A stretch of 64,000 nt of DNA from Verrucomicrobiota bacterium (lineage in GTDB: Bacteria > Verrucomicrobiota > Verrucomicrobiia > Opitutales > Opitutaceae). The stretch's first letter is position 1. Each line of letters opens with the position of its first letter. A program made the translations under genes and the position numbers. The stretch lies in NCBI GenBank assembly GCA_963205455.1, contig CAUJJL010000023.1, positions 1 to 64,000 on the forward strand, given 5' to 3'. Below, piece after piece: positions 56,198-64,000 of the stretch. A model generated the notes under the pieces. That model was not told where the DNA came from, searched no databases, and saw only the letters and a list, made by a program, of their open reading frames with translations.

Positions 56198-56223
56198 CTT
56201 GCCTCTTAATAATTATCAACCTG
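56198..56223 (+). promoter_or_regulatory. Shared promoter-like element, copy 1 (upstream of symporter)
   Basis: CTTGC-N6-ATAATTATCAA-N-CTG (56198-56223) lies 43 bases before the symporter start. The same layout, with the same spacing, occurs at 58666-58691 before the isomerase gene. The A/T core could be a -10 region or operator. It is otherwise unusual in this GC-rich DNA. Confidence 0.5.
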
Positions 56224-56265
56224 ACTTCAGCGTGCCCCGGGCTCCCGGGGTGTCCCGCCTGCTCC

Positions 56266-58014
56266 ATGACCCCCTACGACTACGCTGTCCTTGCCTTTTA
56301 TTTTGCCTACATGCTCGCCATCAGCTGGGTCTTCCGGCGGTTCGTGACCAATGTCAGCGACTACTTTCGGGGAGGCGGAAAGGCGGTCTGGTGGATGGTG
56401 GGGGGCTCGGCTTTCATGATGGCGTTCAGCGCCTGGACCTTCACGGGGGCCGCCAGCAAGGCCTACACCGACGGATGGCCCATCACCGCCATCTATGTCG
56501 CCAACGCCATCGGTTTCTTCCTCAACGCCCTCTACTTCGCACCCCGATTCCGCCAACTGAGGGTCATCACGTCGGTCGAGGCCATCCGCCAGCGCTTCGG
56601 CCGCGCCAGTGAACAGGTGTTCATGTGGCTTCAGATTCCCCTGAGCACGCTGCAATCCGCGATCCATCTCAACGCGCTCGGCGTGTTCTTCTCCGCCGTC
56701 TTCGGCCTCGATCTGGTCGGTACCATGGTTGTCATCGGGCTCGTGGTGCTGGTCATCGCCCTCCTCGGCGGCAGTTGGGCGGTGCTCGCGGGCGATTTCA
56801 TCCAGGTGCTGATCCTCATGCCCGTGTGCCTGGCCGTGACGGTTCTCGCGCTGGCACGGGTTGCGGGACTCGATGGTTTTGTCGCGGGGCTGCCCGCAGC
56901 CCATCTCGATTTCTCGCAGATCTTCACAAAGGAGTTTCTCGGACTCTGGTGCCTGGCCATGATCTTCAAGCAGATCACGAGCACCAACAATCTCTTCGAG
57001 GCCAGCCGCTATCTCGCCGTCAAGGACAGCCGCCATGCCCGCTGGGCCGGTTTCCTCGGCGCTTTTCTTTTCCTTGTCGGAATCGCCATCTGGTTCATTC
57101 CGCCGATGGCAGCCCGCATTCTCTGGCCCAGCCTTCACGGGCTGTTCCCTTCACTGCAGAATCCCGAGGAGGCTTCCTTCATCGCCATCTCCCAGGAGGT
57201 CATGCCTGTCGGAATGATGGGACTCCTCGTCAGCGGCATCTTCGCCGCAACCATGTCCAGCATGGATGCCGGTCTCAACAAGAACGCCGGCATCTTCATA
57301 AAAAACTTCTACCAGCCGTACATGAAGCCTCAGGCCGACGAACCCCACATGCTCCGGGTGAGTCGCTGGACGACGATCGCCCTCGGAATCATCGTGATCA
57401 TCGTCGCCGTGCGCATGACCGAACTCAAGGGACTCGGGCTCTTCCTCATGATGCAACGTGTCAGCATCCTGGTGGGCGTGCCGGTGACCGTGCCGCTCCT
57501 GCTCGGCTTCCTGGTCAAGAACACCCCACCCTGGTCAGCCTGGAGTACGGTCATCGTCGGGTTCCTGGGTTCGCTGTTTGTCAGCAGTTTCTTCACGCCA
57601 GAATGGGGTGCCAGCCTGCTCGGACTCGAAGCGCCCCTTGATGCGGCATCGCGCGAGTACTGGATCCAGGGTTTCCAATTCTTCGCCAATGTCATCCTCG
57701 CCTCCGCGTGGTTCCTCGGAACGAAACTCTTCTGGAATCAAACCTCCGCAACCTTCAAGACGGAGATCCTCACGTTCTTCACGCGTATGAACACTCCCAT
57801 CGATTTTGAGAAGGAGGAAGGGGTGGGCGCGGCAAATGATGGACGCCAGCAGGCAGCGGTCGGCTGGCTCACGCTGGCCTATGCGGCCTTTGTGCTCCTT
57901 CTCGCCTTCATTCCCAATCCGCCACTCGGCCGCCTCGCCTTCGTCGGGTGCGGCCTGCTCGTCGCCCTCATCGGCCTCGCCCTCGTGCTGAAATCAAGGT
58001 CAGCGACACCCTGA
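56266..58014 (+). CDS. Sodium:solute symporter (SSS family)
   Basis: This 582-residue membrane protein has the LeuT-like SSS layout of about 13-14 helices: MTPYDYAVLAFYFAYMLAISWVF, FRGGGKAVWWMVGGSAFMMAFSAWTFTGAASKAYTDGW (signature region), GGSWAVLAGDFIQVLILMPV, and C-terminal helices. The family uses sodium to import sugars, sialic acid, uronates and other solutes. It is followed tail to tail by a remnant toxin gene that overlaps its last 47 bases, a sign of a DNA junction there. Substrate probably a sugar or uronate of this locus. Confidence 0.9.
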   Translation: MTPYDYAVLAFYFAYMLAISWVFRRFVTNVSDYFRGGGKAVWWMVGGSAFMMAFSAWTFTGAASKAYTDGWPITAIYVANAIGFFLNALYFAPRFRQLRVITSVEAIRQRFGRASEQVFMWLQIPLSTLQSAIHLNALGVFFSAVFGLDLVGTMVVIGLVVLVIALLGGSWAVLAGDFIQVLILMPVCLAVTVLALARVAGLDGFVAGLPAAHLDFSQIFTKEFLGLWCLAMIFKQITSTNNLFEASRYLAVKDSRHARWAGFLGAFLFLVGIAIWFIPPMAARILWPSLHGLFPSLQNPEEASFIAISQEVMPVGMMGLLVSGIFAATMSSMDAGLNKNAGIFIKNFYQPYMKPQADEPHMLRVSRWTTIALGIIVIIVAVRMTELKGLGLFLMMQRVSILVGVPVTVPLLLGFLVKNTPPWSAWSTVIVGFLGSLFVSSFFTPEWGASLLGLEAPLDAASREYWIQGFQFFANVILASAWFLGTKLFWNQTSATFKTEILTFFTRMNTPIDFEKEEGVGAANDGRQQAAVGWLTLAYAAFVLLLAFIPNPPLGRLAFVGCGLLVALIGLALVLKSRSATP

Positions 58015-58240
58015 TCAGACTCCGCTGACGCAATTGAATGAGACGGGCACGAAATTCGCGGGCGAGTTCAATCGGATCCGCCGCGTGTTCGAGAATCTCA
58101 GCATAGGCGACGATCGAAAGATGGACCTGTGCTCGCCCTGGGAGGCTGCCCAAATACCGGGTCGGCTGTCCCGCGTTTCCAGCCGTTTGCTCGCGCAAGA
58201 ACGGAATGACAATGGAGAAGTCCAGAAGGTATCCGCTCAT
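57968..58240 (-). pseudogene. Truncated VapC-like PIN toxin
   Basis: From the ATG at 58240 the frame reads SGYLLDFSIVIPFLREQ, then RAQVHLSIVAYAEILEHAADP, which matches the first half of VapC PIN-domain ribonucleases (first acidic residue D in YLLD and the Glu in AYAEIL). After about residue 70 the PIN character is lost, and the frame runs antisense into the end of the symporter gene. Complete VapC toxins are about 130 residues and need two further acidic residues near the C-terminus, which are absent. The copy is therefore probably inactive. Its start overlaps the antitoxin stop by 4 bases, as in intact VapBC operons. Confidence 0.65.
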
Positions 58241-58425
58241 CCGGCGCGCATCAACCTGCGGCCTCTGAGCGATTCTCCCCACTTGCAAAGGTCGTCCACC
58301 GTTTCCACAGGCTCTTCGATCAGGCGGGCGCGAACGTAGGCCGACTTTTTCATCCGTTGCTGCTTCGCGCGCCGCTGGAGGTTGCGGTGCTGTTCATCGG
58401 TGAGGCGGATGGTGATTTGCGGCAT
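58237..58425 (-). CDS. Ribbon-helix-helix antitoxin of a VapB-like type
   Basis: This 62-residue protein (MPQITIRLTDEQHRNLQRRAKQQ, then KSAYVRARLIEEPVETVDDL) has the strand-helix-helix pattern of RHH DNA-binding antitoxins. The ATG at 58425 is chosen; the longer frame from 58476 adds unrelated residues. It overlaps the truncated toxin by ATGA. It looks intact, so an antitoxin without a working toxin may remain, or act as an orphan regulator. Confidence 0.72.
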   Translation of the reverse strand: MPQITIRLTDEQHRNLQRRAKQQRMKKSAYVRARLIEEPVETVDDLCKWGESLRGRRLMRAG

Positions 58426-58665
58426 TGAGGTACGATCGCATGCAAACCGGGCCGCAATCAAGACCGCTGCGATCACGTCCTTCGCGCCTTTCCTTCTGCT
58501 TATCAGTTATAAGATTCTCCAGGAACTGCCGTCTTCCACACGGAGATTCGAGAACGCCATCCACTCACTGAGTCGGTAAGCTCCGAGGGTGTCTGGAGGC
58601 TCGACTCCAAACCCTAGGGCATGAAAAAGTTGAGGGAGCCATTTTCTGCGCGCCGCAAATCGGAC

Positions 58666-58691
58666 CTTGCTTATTTATAATTATCAAGCTG
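58666..58691 (+). promoter_or_regulatory. Shared promoter-like element, copy 2 (upstream of isomerase)
   Basis: CTTGC-N6-ATAATTATCAA-N-CTG (58666-58691), identical in layout to 56198-56223. It lies inside the first codons of the longest possible isomerase frame (TTG at 58667), which argues that translation starts further down, at the TTG at 58715. Confidence 0.5.
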
Positions 58692-58714
58692 GGCTTGTGC
58701 ATCCCTTTCTCCTC

Positions 58715-59800
58715 TTGAACGACTACCGCGGAAAACTCGTCCTTCTTCCCGCCAACCGCGTCTGGCGAACCTATCGCGGCGGGCGGATGCTGGACGCCCT
58801 CGCCGGTATTCCTGCGCCTGCAGATGGATCGTTTCCCGAAGACTGGATCGCGTCCTCCACCCGCGCAATCAATGTCGGTCGTGAATCCGTTGAAGAAGGC
58901 ATTTCAAGGGTGCTGGTCGACGGCCACCCGCGGCTCTTCACCGAACTGCTCGGCAGCGATCCCGGATATTTTCTGGGCCATGCCCACGTGGAGCGATACG
59001 GCAACGATCTGCGCCTGCTGGTCAAGTACCTCGATCCTTCCATCCGACTCCATTTCCAGGTCCACCCGACCGCCGATTTCGCGCGACAGTTCCTCGCCTC
59101 AACTTCCGGCAAGACCGAGGCCTATCACGTTCTCGCCACACGACCCGAGATCGCCGAGCCCTATCTCTACCTCGGCTTCCAGCGTCCTCCGGCCCGCGAC
59201 GCCCTGAGCGACATGATCGAGCGGCAGGACATCAAGTCCATCGAGGCCTGCTTCGACAAGGTGCCGGTCAAACCGGGCGACACCTTCATCGTGCCCGGAG
59301 GCGTTCCCCACGCTCTGGGCGAGGGCATCTTTCTCGTCGAAATCCAGGAACCGAGCGATCTGGTGGTGCGCTTCGAATTCGAGCGCGGCGGACAAATCCT
59401 CCCGGAAAGCGCCCGCTTCATGAACCGCGGCCTGCCTTTCTGCCTCGACATTTTTGACCTGACGCCTCGCCCCCTCGCCACCGTGCTGGATCAGCAGCGC
59501 TGCCTTCCCCATCGCCTGCGAACTTTCAGCCCAGGCTCATGGCAGGATCAATTGATCGGCCCACGGCACACCCCTTGTTTCTCCGTGGAGAAACTCCACC
59601 TGGCGGAACCGGTGACGCTCGAAAGCAACCGTGCCTCCATTCATCTGGTAACCGCAGGCGAGTGCGCCTACGGCACGAACAGTGACTCGCAAATCCTCCA
59701 CCGATTCGACAAGGTTTTTATCCCCGCAGGAATCGGCCCGGTGACACTCACGCCAGATCCCCATGCAGAGATCCTGATCTGCCATCCGCCGGCTCCCTGA
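58715..59800 (+). CDS. Class I mannose-6-phosphate isomerase-like cupin protein
   Basis: This 361-residue protein resembles ManA-type phosphomannose isomerases that interconvert mannose-6-P and fructose-6-P with a zinc ion. Sequence marks are LLPANRVWRTYRGG, SIRLHFQVHPTADFARQF (metal-site region), KTEAYHVL and DTFIVPGGVPHALGEGIFLVEIQEPSDL. The start at TTG 58715 (MNDYRGKLVLLPANRV) fits family length and avoids the promoter-like element; the frame is open back to a TTG at 58667. It heads a tight cluster with a hydroxyacid dehydrogenase, DUF2264 and lyase genes. The true substrate may be an unusual sugar from this locus. Confidence 0.82.
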   Translation: MNDYRGKLVLLPANRVWRTYRGGRMLDALAGIPAPADGSFPEDWIASSTRAINVGRESVEEGISRVLVDGHPRLFTELLGSDPGYFLGHAHVERYGNDLRLLVKYLDPSIRLHFQVHPTADFARQFLASTSGKTEAYHVLATRPEIAEPYLYLGFQRPPARDALSDMIERQDIKSIEACFDKVPVKPGDTFIVPGGVPHALGEGIFLVEIQEPSDLVVRFEFERGGQILPESARFMNRGLPFCLDIFDLTPRPLATVLDQQRCLPHRLRTFSPGSWQDQLIGPRHTPCFSVEKLHLAEPVTLESNRASIHLVTAGECAYGTNSDSQILHRFDKVFIPAGIGPVTLTPDPHAEILICHPPAP

Positions 59801-59817
59801 TCCCGTCTCTCCTCTCC

Positions 59818-60822
59818 ATGCCCAAACCCGCTTCGCTTCTTGCGGCCCTGACTCCCGTCGAATTCCGGGACTTTCTCCCGGAACCGCTGCTCGGCAACGT
59901 TCAATCGATCGCGGAACGCTACCAGTCCTGCGATTCCAGGGAGTTGGATTGCGCCAGCTTCGAGCGCCTCCTGAATGACGTCCAACCCGAGATCCTTCTG
60001 GCCGCATGGAAAACGCCTCTCCTCCCCGCACGCCTGCCTCCCAGCCTGCGTTATGTCTGCTACCTCTGCGGCTCCGTCAAGAAACTCATCACTCGCCAAC
60101 ACCTCGAAAACGGGCTGCTCGTCACCAACTGGGGCGGATCCATCAGCCCGGTCGTCGCGGAATGGGCCCTTTTTCACGTCCTCTCCGGCCTGCGCAAGGC
60201 CACGGAATGGACGTTTGTCATGCATCTGGAGGGCGGGTGGAAGGATGGCGACACCGAAACCGCGTCGCTCTTCGGCCGAAAGATCGGTCTGCACGGATTC
60301 GGGGCGGTCGCCCGCGAGTTCATCAAACTGGTCAAGCCTTTCGGACCAAAAATCTCCGTCTTCGCTCCCGATCTCGACGCAAAAACCGCCCCTGAATTTG
60401 GCGTCACGCCCTCACCTTCCCTCGAGGCACTCTTCAGCGAGAACGACGTCATCGTCGAGGCTGCGCCGCTCATTCCGTCCACCACGGGCATCATCACTGA
60501 GAAGCTCCTCCGCTCCATCCGACCCGGCAGCGTCTTCGTCAACGTCGGCCGTGGCGCCGTTGTCGACGAGGCAGCCCTCCTGCGCGTTGCGCGCGAGGGG
60601 AAGATCCAGATTTGTCTCGACGTTTTCACGGACGAACCGCTGCCGAAGGACTCGGGATTTCGGGGGCTCCGCAACGTGACGCTTACTCCGCACATCAGCG
60701 GACCGACCACGGATCGCCGGCGCGACGCGGGTGCTTTCGCGGTCGCGAATCTCCATGCCTACGCCGCCCGAGCTCCGCTGTCCGCGGTCGTGTCCACCGC
60801 CGTGTTCGATCGATCCTCCTGA
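59818..60822 (+). CDS. D-isomer-specific 2-hydroxyacid dehydrogenase family protein
   Basis: This 334-residue NAD(P)-linked enzyme has the Rossmann motif GLHGFGAVAREFI (about 158-170), the catalytic Arg region VFVNVGRGAVVDEAALL, the Glu in DVFTDEPLP and the His in LTPHISG. Family members reduce 2-oxoacids (glyoxylate, hydroxypyruvate, phosphoglycerate). It lies 17 bases after the isomerase gene and 15 before the DUF2264 gene. In a uronate or sugar locus it may act on a 2-keto intermediate. The N-terminal substrate domain is diverged, so the substrate is open. Confidence 0.87.
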   Translation: MPKPASLLAALTPVEFRDFLPEPLLGNVQSIAERYQSCDSRELDCASFERLLNDVQPEILLAAWKTPLLPARLPPSLRYVCYLCGSVKKLITRQHLENGLLVTNWGGSISPVVAEWALFHVLSGLRKATEWTFVMHLEGGWKDGDTETASLFGRKIGLHGFGAVAREFIKLVKPFGPKISVFAPDLDAKTAPEFGVTPSPSLEALFSENDVIVEAAPLIPSTTGIITEKLLRSIRPGSVFVNVGRGAVVDEAALLRVAREGKIQICLDVFTDEPLPKDSGFRGLRNVTLTPHISGPTTDRRRDAGAFAVANLHAYAARAPLSAVVSTAVFDRSS

Positions 60823-60837
60823 TCGGAAAGGTCCGCA

Positions 60838-62742
60838 ATGCCCACTGCTCCCATGAAAGCCTCAACGCCCTACGCCCACTGGATCGTTCGCACACGAGAA
60901 ATGCTCGATCCCCTCGCCGCCCTTATGCGTCCGGGCGCAGCGGAACTTCCGATTCACGGACTGCCGAGCGATCACGATGCGCAGGCCGACCGGCTGGAGA
61001 GCTTTGCACGCCCGCTGGTGGTCGCAGCCTTCTACCTCCAAAGCGATCCCAACGAGGATCCCACGCCGGACTCCGAAGCTTTCCGCGCACGGATCGCGCG
61101 CTGGTTCCGCGAGGGTCTTGTCGCCGGTTCGCGGATCGGTGGCACCCATTATTGGGGACCCGATGCCAGCTACCACCAGCACCATGTCGAGATGGGCCTC
61201 ATGGCGATCGCCCTGCAGATCGCCCCGCGGCAGCTTTGGGATCCTTTGACGAGCGAGGAGAAAAAGCAGGTCGCCTCGTGGTTCGCAACCTGCCGTGGCA
61301 GCGGAATCGTGAACAACAACCACCTGTTCATGTCGGTCCATATCCTCGAGTTCCTTGCCAAGGTCGGCCATGCCCACCGCACCGACCGCGCGGTGATCGT
61401 CGCGCACCTCAACCAACTCGAAACCATGCATCGCGGCGGCGGCTGGTTCGAGGACGGCATCAACCAGGCCTACGATCACTACAACGCCTACGCGTTTTAT
61501 TTCTACGGACTGTGGTGGGCGAGGCTGCACGGGAAAAACGACCCCGTCCGCGCCCAGCGTTGGCGCGATTGGGCCCGCCAGTTCGTCGACGACTATCAGC
61601 ACTTCTTCGCAGCCAGCGGTGAGCATCCCGCCTTCGGCCGCTCGATCACCTACCGTTTCAACTCCATCAATGTCTTCGGACTCGCCGTCGCGGAAAACGC
61701 CACCTCGATCGCACCCGGACTCCTGCGCAGGCTCTGCACGCGCAACCTGGATTTCTTCCTCAGTCGCCCCATCACGCAGGACCAGGGATGCCTTGCCTTC
61801 GGTTTCACCGACCGTTTCGACGCCATCGTCGAACCCTATTCCTGCGCGGGCTCGGTCTACTGGTGCGCCAAGGGACTCACTCCGCTTCTGCTCCCACCCA
61901 CCCACGCCTTCTGGACCGCGGCTGAGGAGCGGATGCCTTCAGAAAAGGGCGACTTCGTCCGTGCGATTCCGTCGGCGGGGCTTCTCGTGCGCGGAGTTTC
62001 CGGAGAAGTCGAAATCCTCAACAGCGGCTCGATGGTCTCAAACACCCAGACGCGCTACGGCCCTTGGAAATGGAGCAAGATCGCCTACCGCACGGGCACG
62101 GGGTTCTGCTACGCATTTCCCCCGAGCGAGACCTATTCCTTCGACAGCGCCCTCACGCAGCAGCTCGACAACGGGAAAATCTACGGACGGCACTCAACAG
62201 TGACGGTCGAAATGGACCACGAGCACATCGGCTACAGCTACAACCTCGGCTTCAAGGTCGGACAGGTGAACACGTCGGTGGAAACCTTCGTCTGGTGGCG
62301 CGCCGGCTGGCTGCTGCATGTGCATCTCATCGAGCCACGCCAACCCGCCGTATTCCGCCTCGGAGGCTTCGCGCTGCCGTTGTCCAATCCCCACGTCGAA
62401 CGATCCGATCCCGGACCTGTGCTCTCCGCATGGTCCGACGATCGCCGCGGCACCGTTTTTCAGTCGCTGGTCCCGGGCACAACGCCCGAATGGGAAACGC
62501 GGCTCACGGATGACAAACCGCGCACCCACGTGATGGCCCCGTACCATGCCACTCCCATGCTCCGGACTTCGCGTCGCGAGACCCGCTTTGCCCTCGCCGC
62601 TCTGAGCTGGTGCGGAACCGACCCGAAGTCTGCATTGCCATGGACCGTCGATCGCAACGCCGCCGGTCACTGGAAACTCTCACACGCCTCGCTCGGCACC
62701 TGGGAAATCCGACACTGGTCACTCCCCGCACTTACAACATGA
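60838..62742 (+). CDS. DUF2264 protein (glycoside-hydrolase-like fold)
   Basis: This 634-residue protein belongs to the DUF2264 family, common in polysaccharide loci of Bacteroidota, Verrucomicrobiota and fungi. It has no signal peptide. The first part (HWIVRTREMLDPLAALMRPG to NNNHLFMSVHILEFLAKVGH and GGGWFEDGINQAYDHYNAYAFYFYGLWWARLHG) is an alpha/alpha-toroid as in unsaturated glycan hydrolases, and the second part is beta-sandwich-like. A role in trimming unsaturated oligosaccharides is inferred. It overlaps the next gene by 4 bases (ATGA), so the two are co-translated. Confidence 0.85.
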   Translation: MPTAPMKASTPYAHWIVRTREMLDPLAALMRPGAAELPIHGLPSDHDAQADRLESFARPLVVAAFYLQSDPNEDPTPDSEAFRARIARWFREGLVAGSRIGGTHYWGPDASYHQHHVEMGLMAIALQIAPRQLWDPLTSEEKKQVASWFATCRGSGIVNNNHLFMSVHILEFLAKVGHAHRTDRAVIVAHLNQLETMHRGGGWFEDGINQAYDHYNAYAFYFYGLWWARLHGKNDPVRAQRWRDWARQFVDDYQHFFAASGEHPAFGRSITYRFNSINVFGLAVAENATSIAPGLLRRLCTRNLDFFLSRPITQDQGCLAFGFTDRFDAIVEPYSCAGSVYWCAKGLTPLLLPPTHAFWTAAEERMPSEKGDFVRAIPSAGLLVRGVSGEVEILNSGSMVSNTQTRYGPWKWSKIAYRTGTGFCYAFPPSETYSFDSALTQQLDNGKIYGRHSTVTVEMDHEHIGYSYNLGFKVGQVNTSVETFVWWRAGWLLHVHLIEPRQPAVFRLGGFALPLSNPHVERSDPGPVLSAWSDDRRGTVFQSLVPGTTPEWETRLTDDKPRTHVMAPYHATPMLRTSRRETRFALAALSWCGTDPKSALPWTVDRNAAGHWKLSHASLGTWEIRHWSLPALTT

Positions 62743-64000
62743 ACTCTTTCTCCTTCTTCTGGCGTCACGCGCTCGTGTGGCTTGCGCTTGCGGGCGCCCT
62801 CAACGCGGCGCCCTCCATCGGCAAGCCGCCGCCAACCCCTGCCGCCGACGACCCGTCCTTCCGTTTCGTTCCAGCGCGTGCACCCCGCACAAATGTGCTC
62901 GCGGGACGACAGAACGCCTTCAAAGCCTACGTCACGTCGGGTGCCGACGCCGCCGCGTTTGCAAAAATCAAGGCGGACTTCGACAAGTCCTACCTCACGC
63001 TTCCGTTTCCCAAGGAACCGCTCACCTACGGCGATCCGAGCCCGAGGAAACGCGACAGCGACAAGGCCGACCTCTGGCGCAAGGCTCAGGATGTCTGCGG
63101 TGTCGTCTCAGGTGTGGCCGAGGCGGCAACCTATCTCTGGATGGTGACAGGCGAGCCGCGTTATCTCGACAAGGCAAAGCAGTTCCTGCTCGAGTCGTGC
63201 AAGTGGAGCCTCGATCCCTCCGGCTGGCCAAAGGGACCCTCGGTGGGAGCGACAGATATCACCTACAACGACGAAGCCCATTTCCGCCTCTGGAGGAAAC
63301 TGCCCGAGGTTTTCGATCAGATCCGGGACCAACTCTCCCCCCAGGAACGCGCAACCGTCATCGCCCATTTCCGCGAGCGCGGCAGACGCTCGGTCGAATG
63401 GATCGAACGGGAGGGCGACATCTCCAAGACTGTCCGCAACTCGCTCGCCGTCACGCCTTCGAGTCACCCCATCCGTTTCATGCCCATGACGGCGCTCGCG
63501 GGTCTCGCCCTCTGGGACGACATTCCTGAGGCGCGCGCCTGGTGGGCGTATGCCTATGCCTTCTATCGTGATCGTTTCCCTCCCTGGGGCGGCGACCAAG
63601 GCGGCTGGGCGGAAGGTCCAGCCTACTGGCGCGGCAATATTGAACACGCACTTTTTCAGGATACGCTGCTCGCGATCGGCGATCCGTCAGCGTACCAGTC
63701 GCCCTACTGGAAGAACCACGGGTATTTCCAGGTCTACAACGTACAACCCTATCTCGCGTCGGGTTTCGGCGACTTTTCCAACGCAGGCAAATTCAACCTC
63801 GAGCCAGCTGTCGCCGAATACCTCACGCATGTGGCTCGGGTGACGCAGGACGGCTACCTGCTCTCCTTTGCCCGGCTGTGCACCGATAAGCGCCCTTCCC
63901 CAGCCGAGCGCGGTCTCGAGGGACTCGACCGCATCTATCCCACCTCCGCGGAATTCTTGGTGCGCAATTTCATCGCCTCGTCCCTGCCGATGCCGACACC
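62739..64000 (+). CDS. Heparinase II/III-like polysaccharide lyase (3' end outside window)
   Basis: The frame opens at the ATG at 62739 (in the ATGA overlap with the DUF2264 gene) and stays open for 420 codons to the right edge. An N-terminal signal peptide is clear (FFWRHALVWLALAGALNAAPS). The alpha/alpha-toroid part follows (AEAATYLWMVTGEPRYLDKAKQFLLES, ITYNDEAHFRLWRKLPEVFDQIRD, TVRNSLAVTPSSHPIRFMPMTALAGLALW), the layout of DUF4962/heparinase II/III-type lyases acting on uronic-acid polymers such as heparin, alginate or ulvan-like glycans. A beta domain should follow outside the window. The lyase call is good; the polymer is not known. Confidence 0.8.
   Translation, partial: MNSFSFFWRHALVWLALAGALNAAPSIGKPPPTPAADDPSFRFVPARAPRTNVLAGRQNAFKAYVTSGADAAAFAKIKADFDKSYLTLPFPKEPLTYGDPSPRKRDSDKADLWRKAQDVCGVVSGVAEAATYLWMVTGEPRYLDKAKQFLLESCKWSLDPSGWPKGPSVGATDITYNDEAHFRLWRKLPEVFDQIRDQLSPQERATVIAHFRERGRRSVEWIEREGDISKTVRNSLAVTPSSHPIRFMPMTALAGLALWDDIPEARAWWAYAYAFYRDRFPPWGGDQGGWAEGPAYWRGNIEHALFQDTLLAIGDPSAYQSPYWKNHGYFQVYNVQPYLASGFGDFSNAGKFNLEPAVAEYLTHVARVTQDGYLLSFARLCTDKRPSPAERGLEGLDRIYPTSAEFLVRNFIASSLPMPT

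Noticed and set aside
58585..58625. tRNA T-arm-like sequence (TGGAG-GCTCGA-CTCCA)
   Set aside because: The loop is 6 and not 7 bases, and there is no anticodon or acceptor stem nearby; no tRNA can be built.
1..64000. CRISPR arrays, rRNA, tRNA genes and insertion sequences
   Set aside because: Looked for regular repeats with spacers, conserved RNA stems and transposase motifs (DDE/HUH) and saw none.

Overview
The window reads as a contiguous piece of a high-GC Gram-negative chromosome, most likely from the Verrucomicrobiota (Opitutaceae-like). Pointers are the DUF1549/DUF1553 cytochrome protein paired with a Tat-exported DUF1501 protein, a GH106-type rhamnosidase, a TonB receptor with an N-terminal carboxypeptidase-like domain, a GntR/LacI hybrid regulator, DUF2264 and heparinase-type genes, and frequent absence of clear Shine-Dalgarno sequences. 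This placement is inference; there is no rRNA or marker phylogeny here. I saw no rRNA, tRNA, CRISPR array or insertion sequence.

Layout. 1-4342: an ABC exporter operon (ATPase cut by the left edge, double-FtsX permease, HlyD-type adaptor). 4673-13172: an accessory block encoding a PLD-SNF2 helicase, a large Eco57I-type adenine methyltransferase and an AbiEii-type nucleotidyltransferase toxin. The C-terminus of the methyltransferase looks like a complete AbiEi-type antitoxin (winged helix plus antitoxin domain) fused in frame. An 11-bp inverted repeat lies between the fused gene and the toxin. I consider this the most interesting element: a candidate restriction-type defence system wired to its own abortive toxin. 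13167-15300: an HxlR regulator, an MFS exporter and a small thioredoxin-fold protein. 15578-24174: a DUF1553/DUF1501 pair, a GH106-like rhamnosidase and a divergent AraA-like sugar isomerase. 24243-27938: a class I ribonucleotide reductase large subunit with two ATP cones, preceded by a tandem NrdR operator.

28005-28761: a small RelE/ParE-like toxin-antitoxin pair framed by inverted copies of a 23-bp repeat. 28853-36014 (minus strand): a U32 peptidase-like protein, a yqjK/yqjE/yqjD-like membrane stress cluster and a KinB/AlgB-like two-component system. 36234-37933: a small membrane protein and an extended nucleoside monophosphate kinase-like protein. 38016-42585: a second ABC exporter operon of the MacAB type. 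42911-45734: a secreted protein with a possible Cys-His-Asp triad and a LytS/LytR-type two-component system. 46152-47471: an exported metallo-beta-lactamase-fold protein.

47643-64000 is a carbohydrate-use locus that runs off the right edge: two small lectin-like or unknown proteins, a mannitol dehydrogenase family oxidoreductase, a GntR/LacI-type regulator, a TonB receptor, an MFS sugar-acid transporter, a sodium:solute symporter, a phosphomannose isomerase-like protein, a 2-hydroxyacid dehydrogenase, a DUF2264 protein and a heparinase/alginate-lyase-like protein. A plausible reading is uptake and degradation of a uronic-acid-containing polysaccharide. A 26-bp promoter-like element is shared by the symporter gene and the isomerase gene. 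Between them sits a remnant VapBC module whose toxin has lost its C-terminal half.
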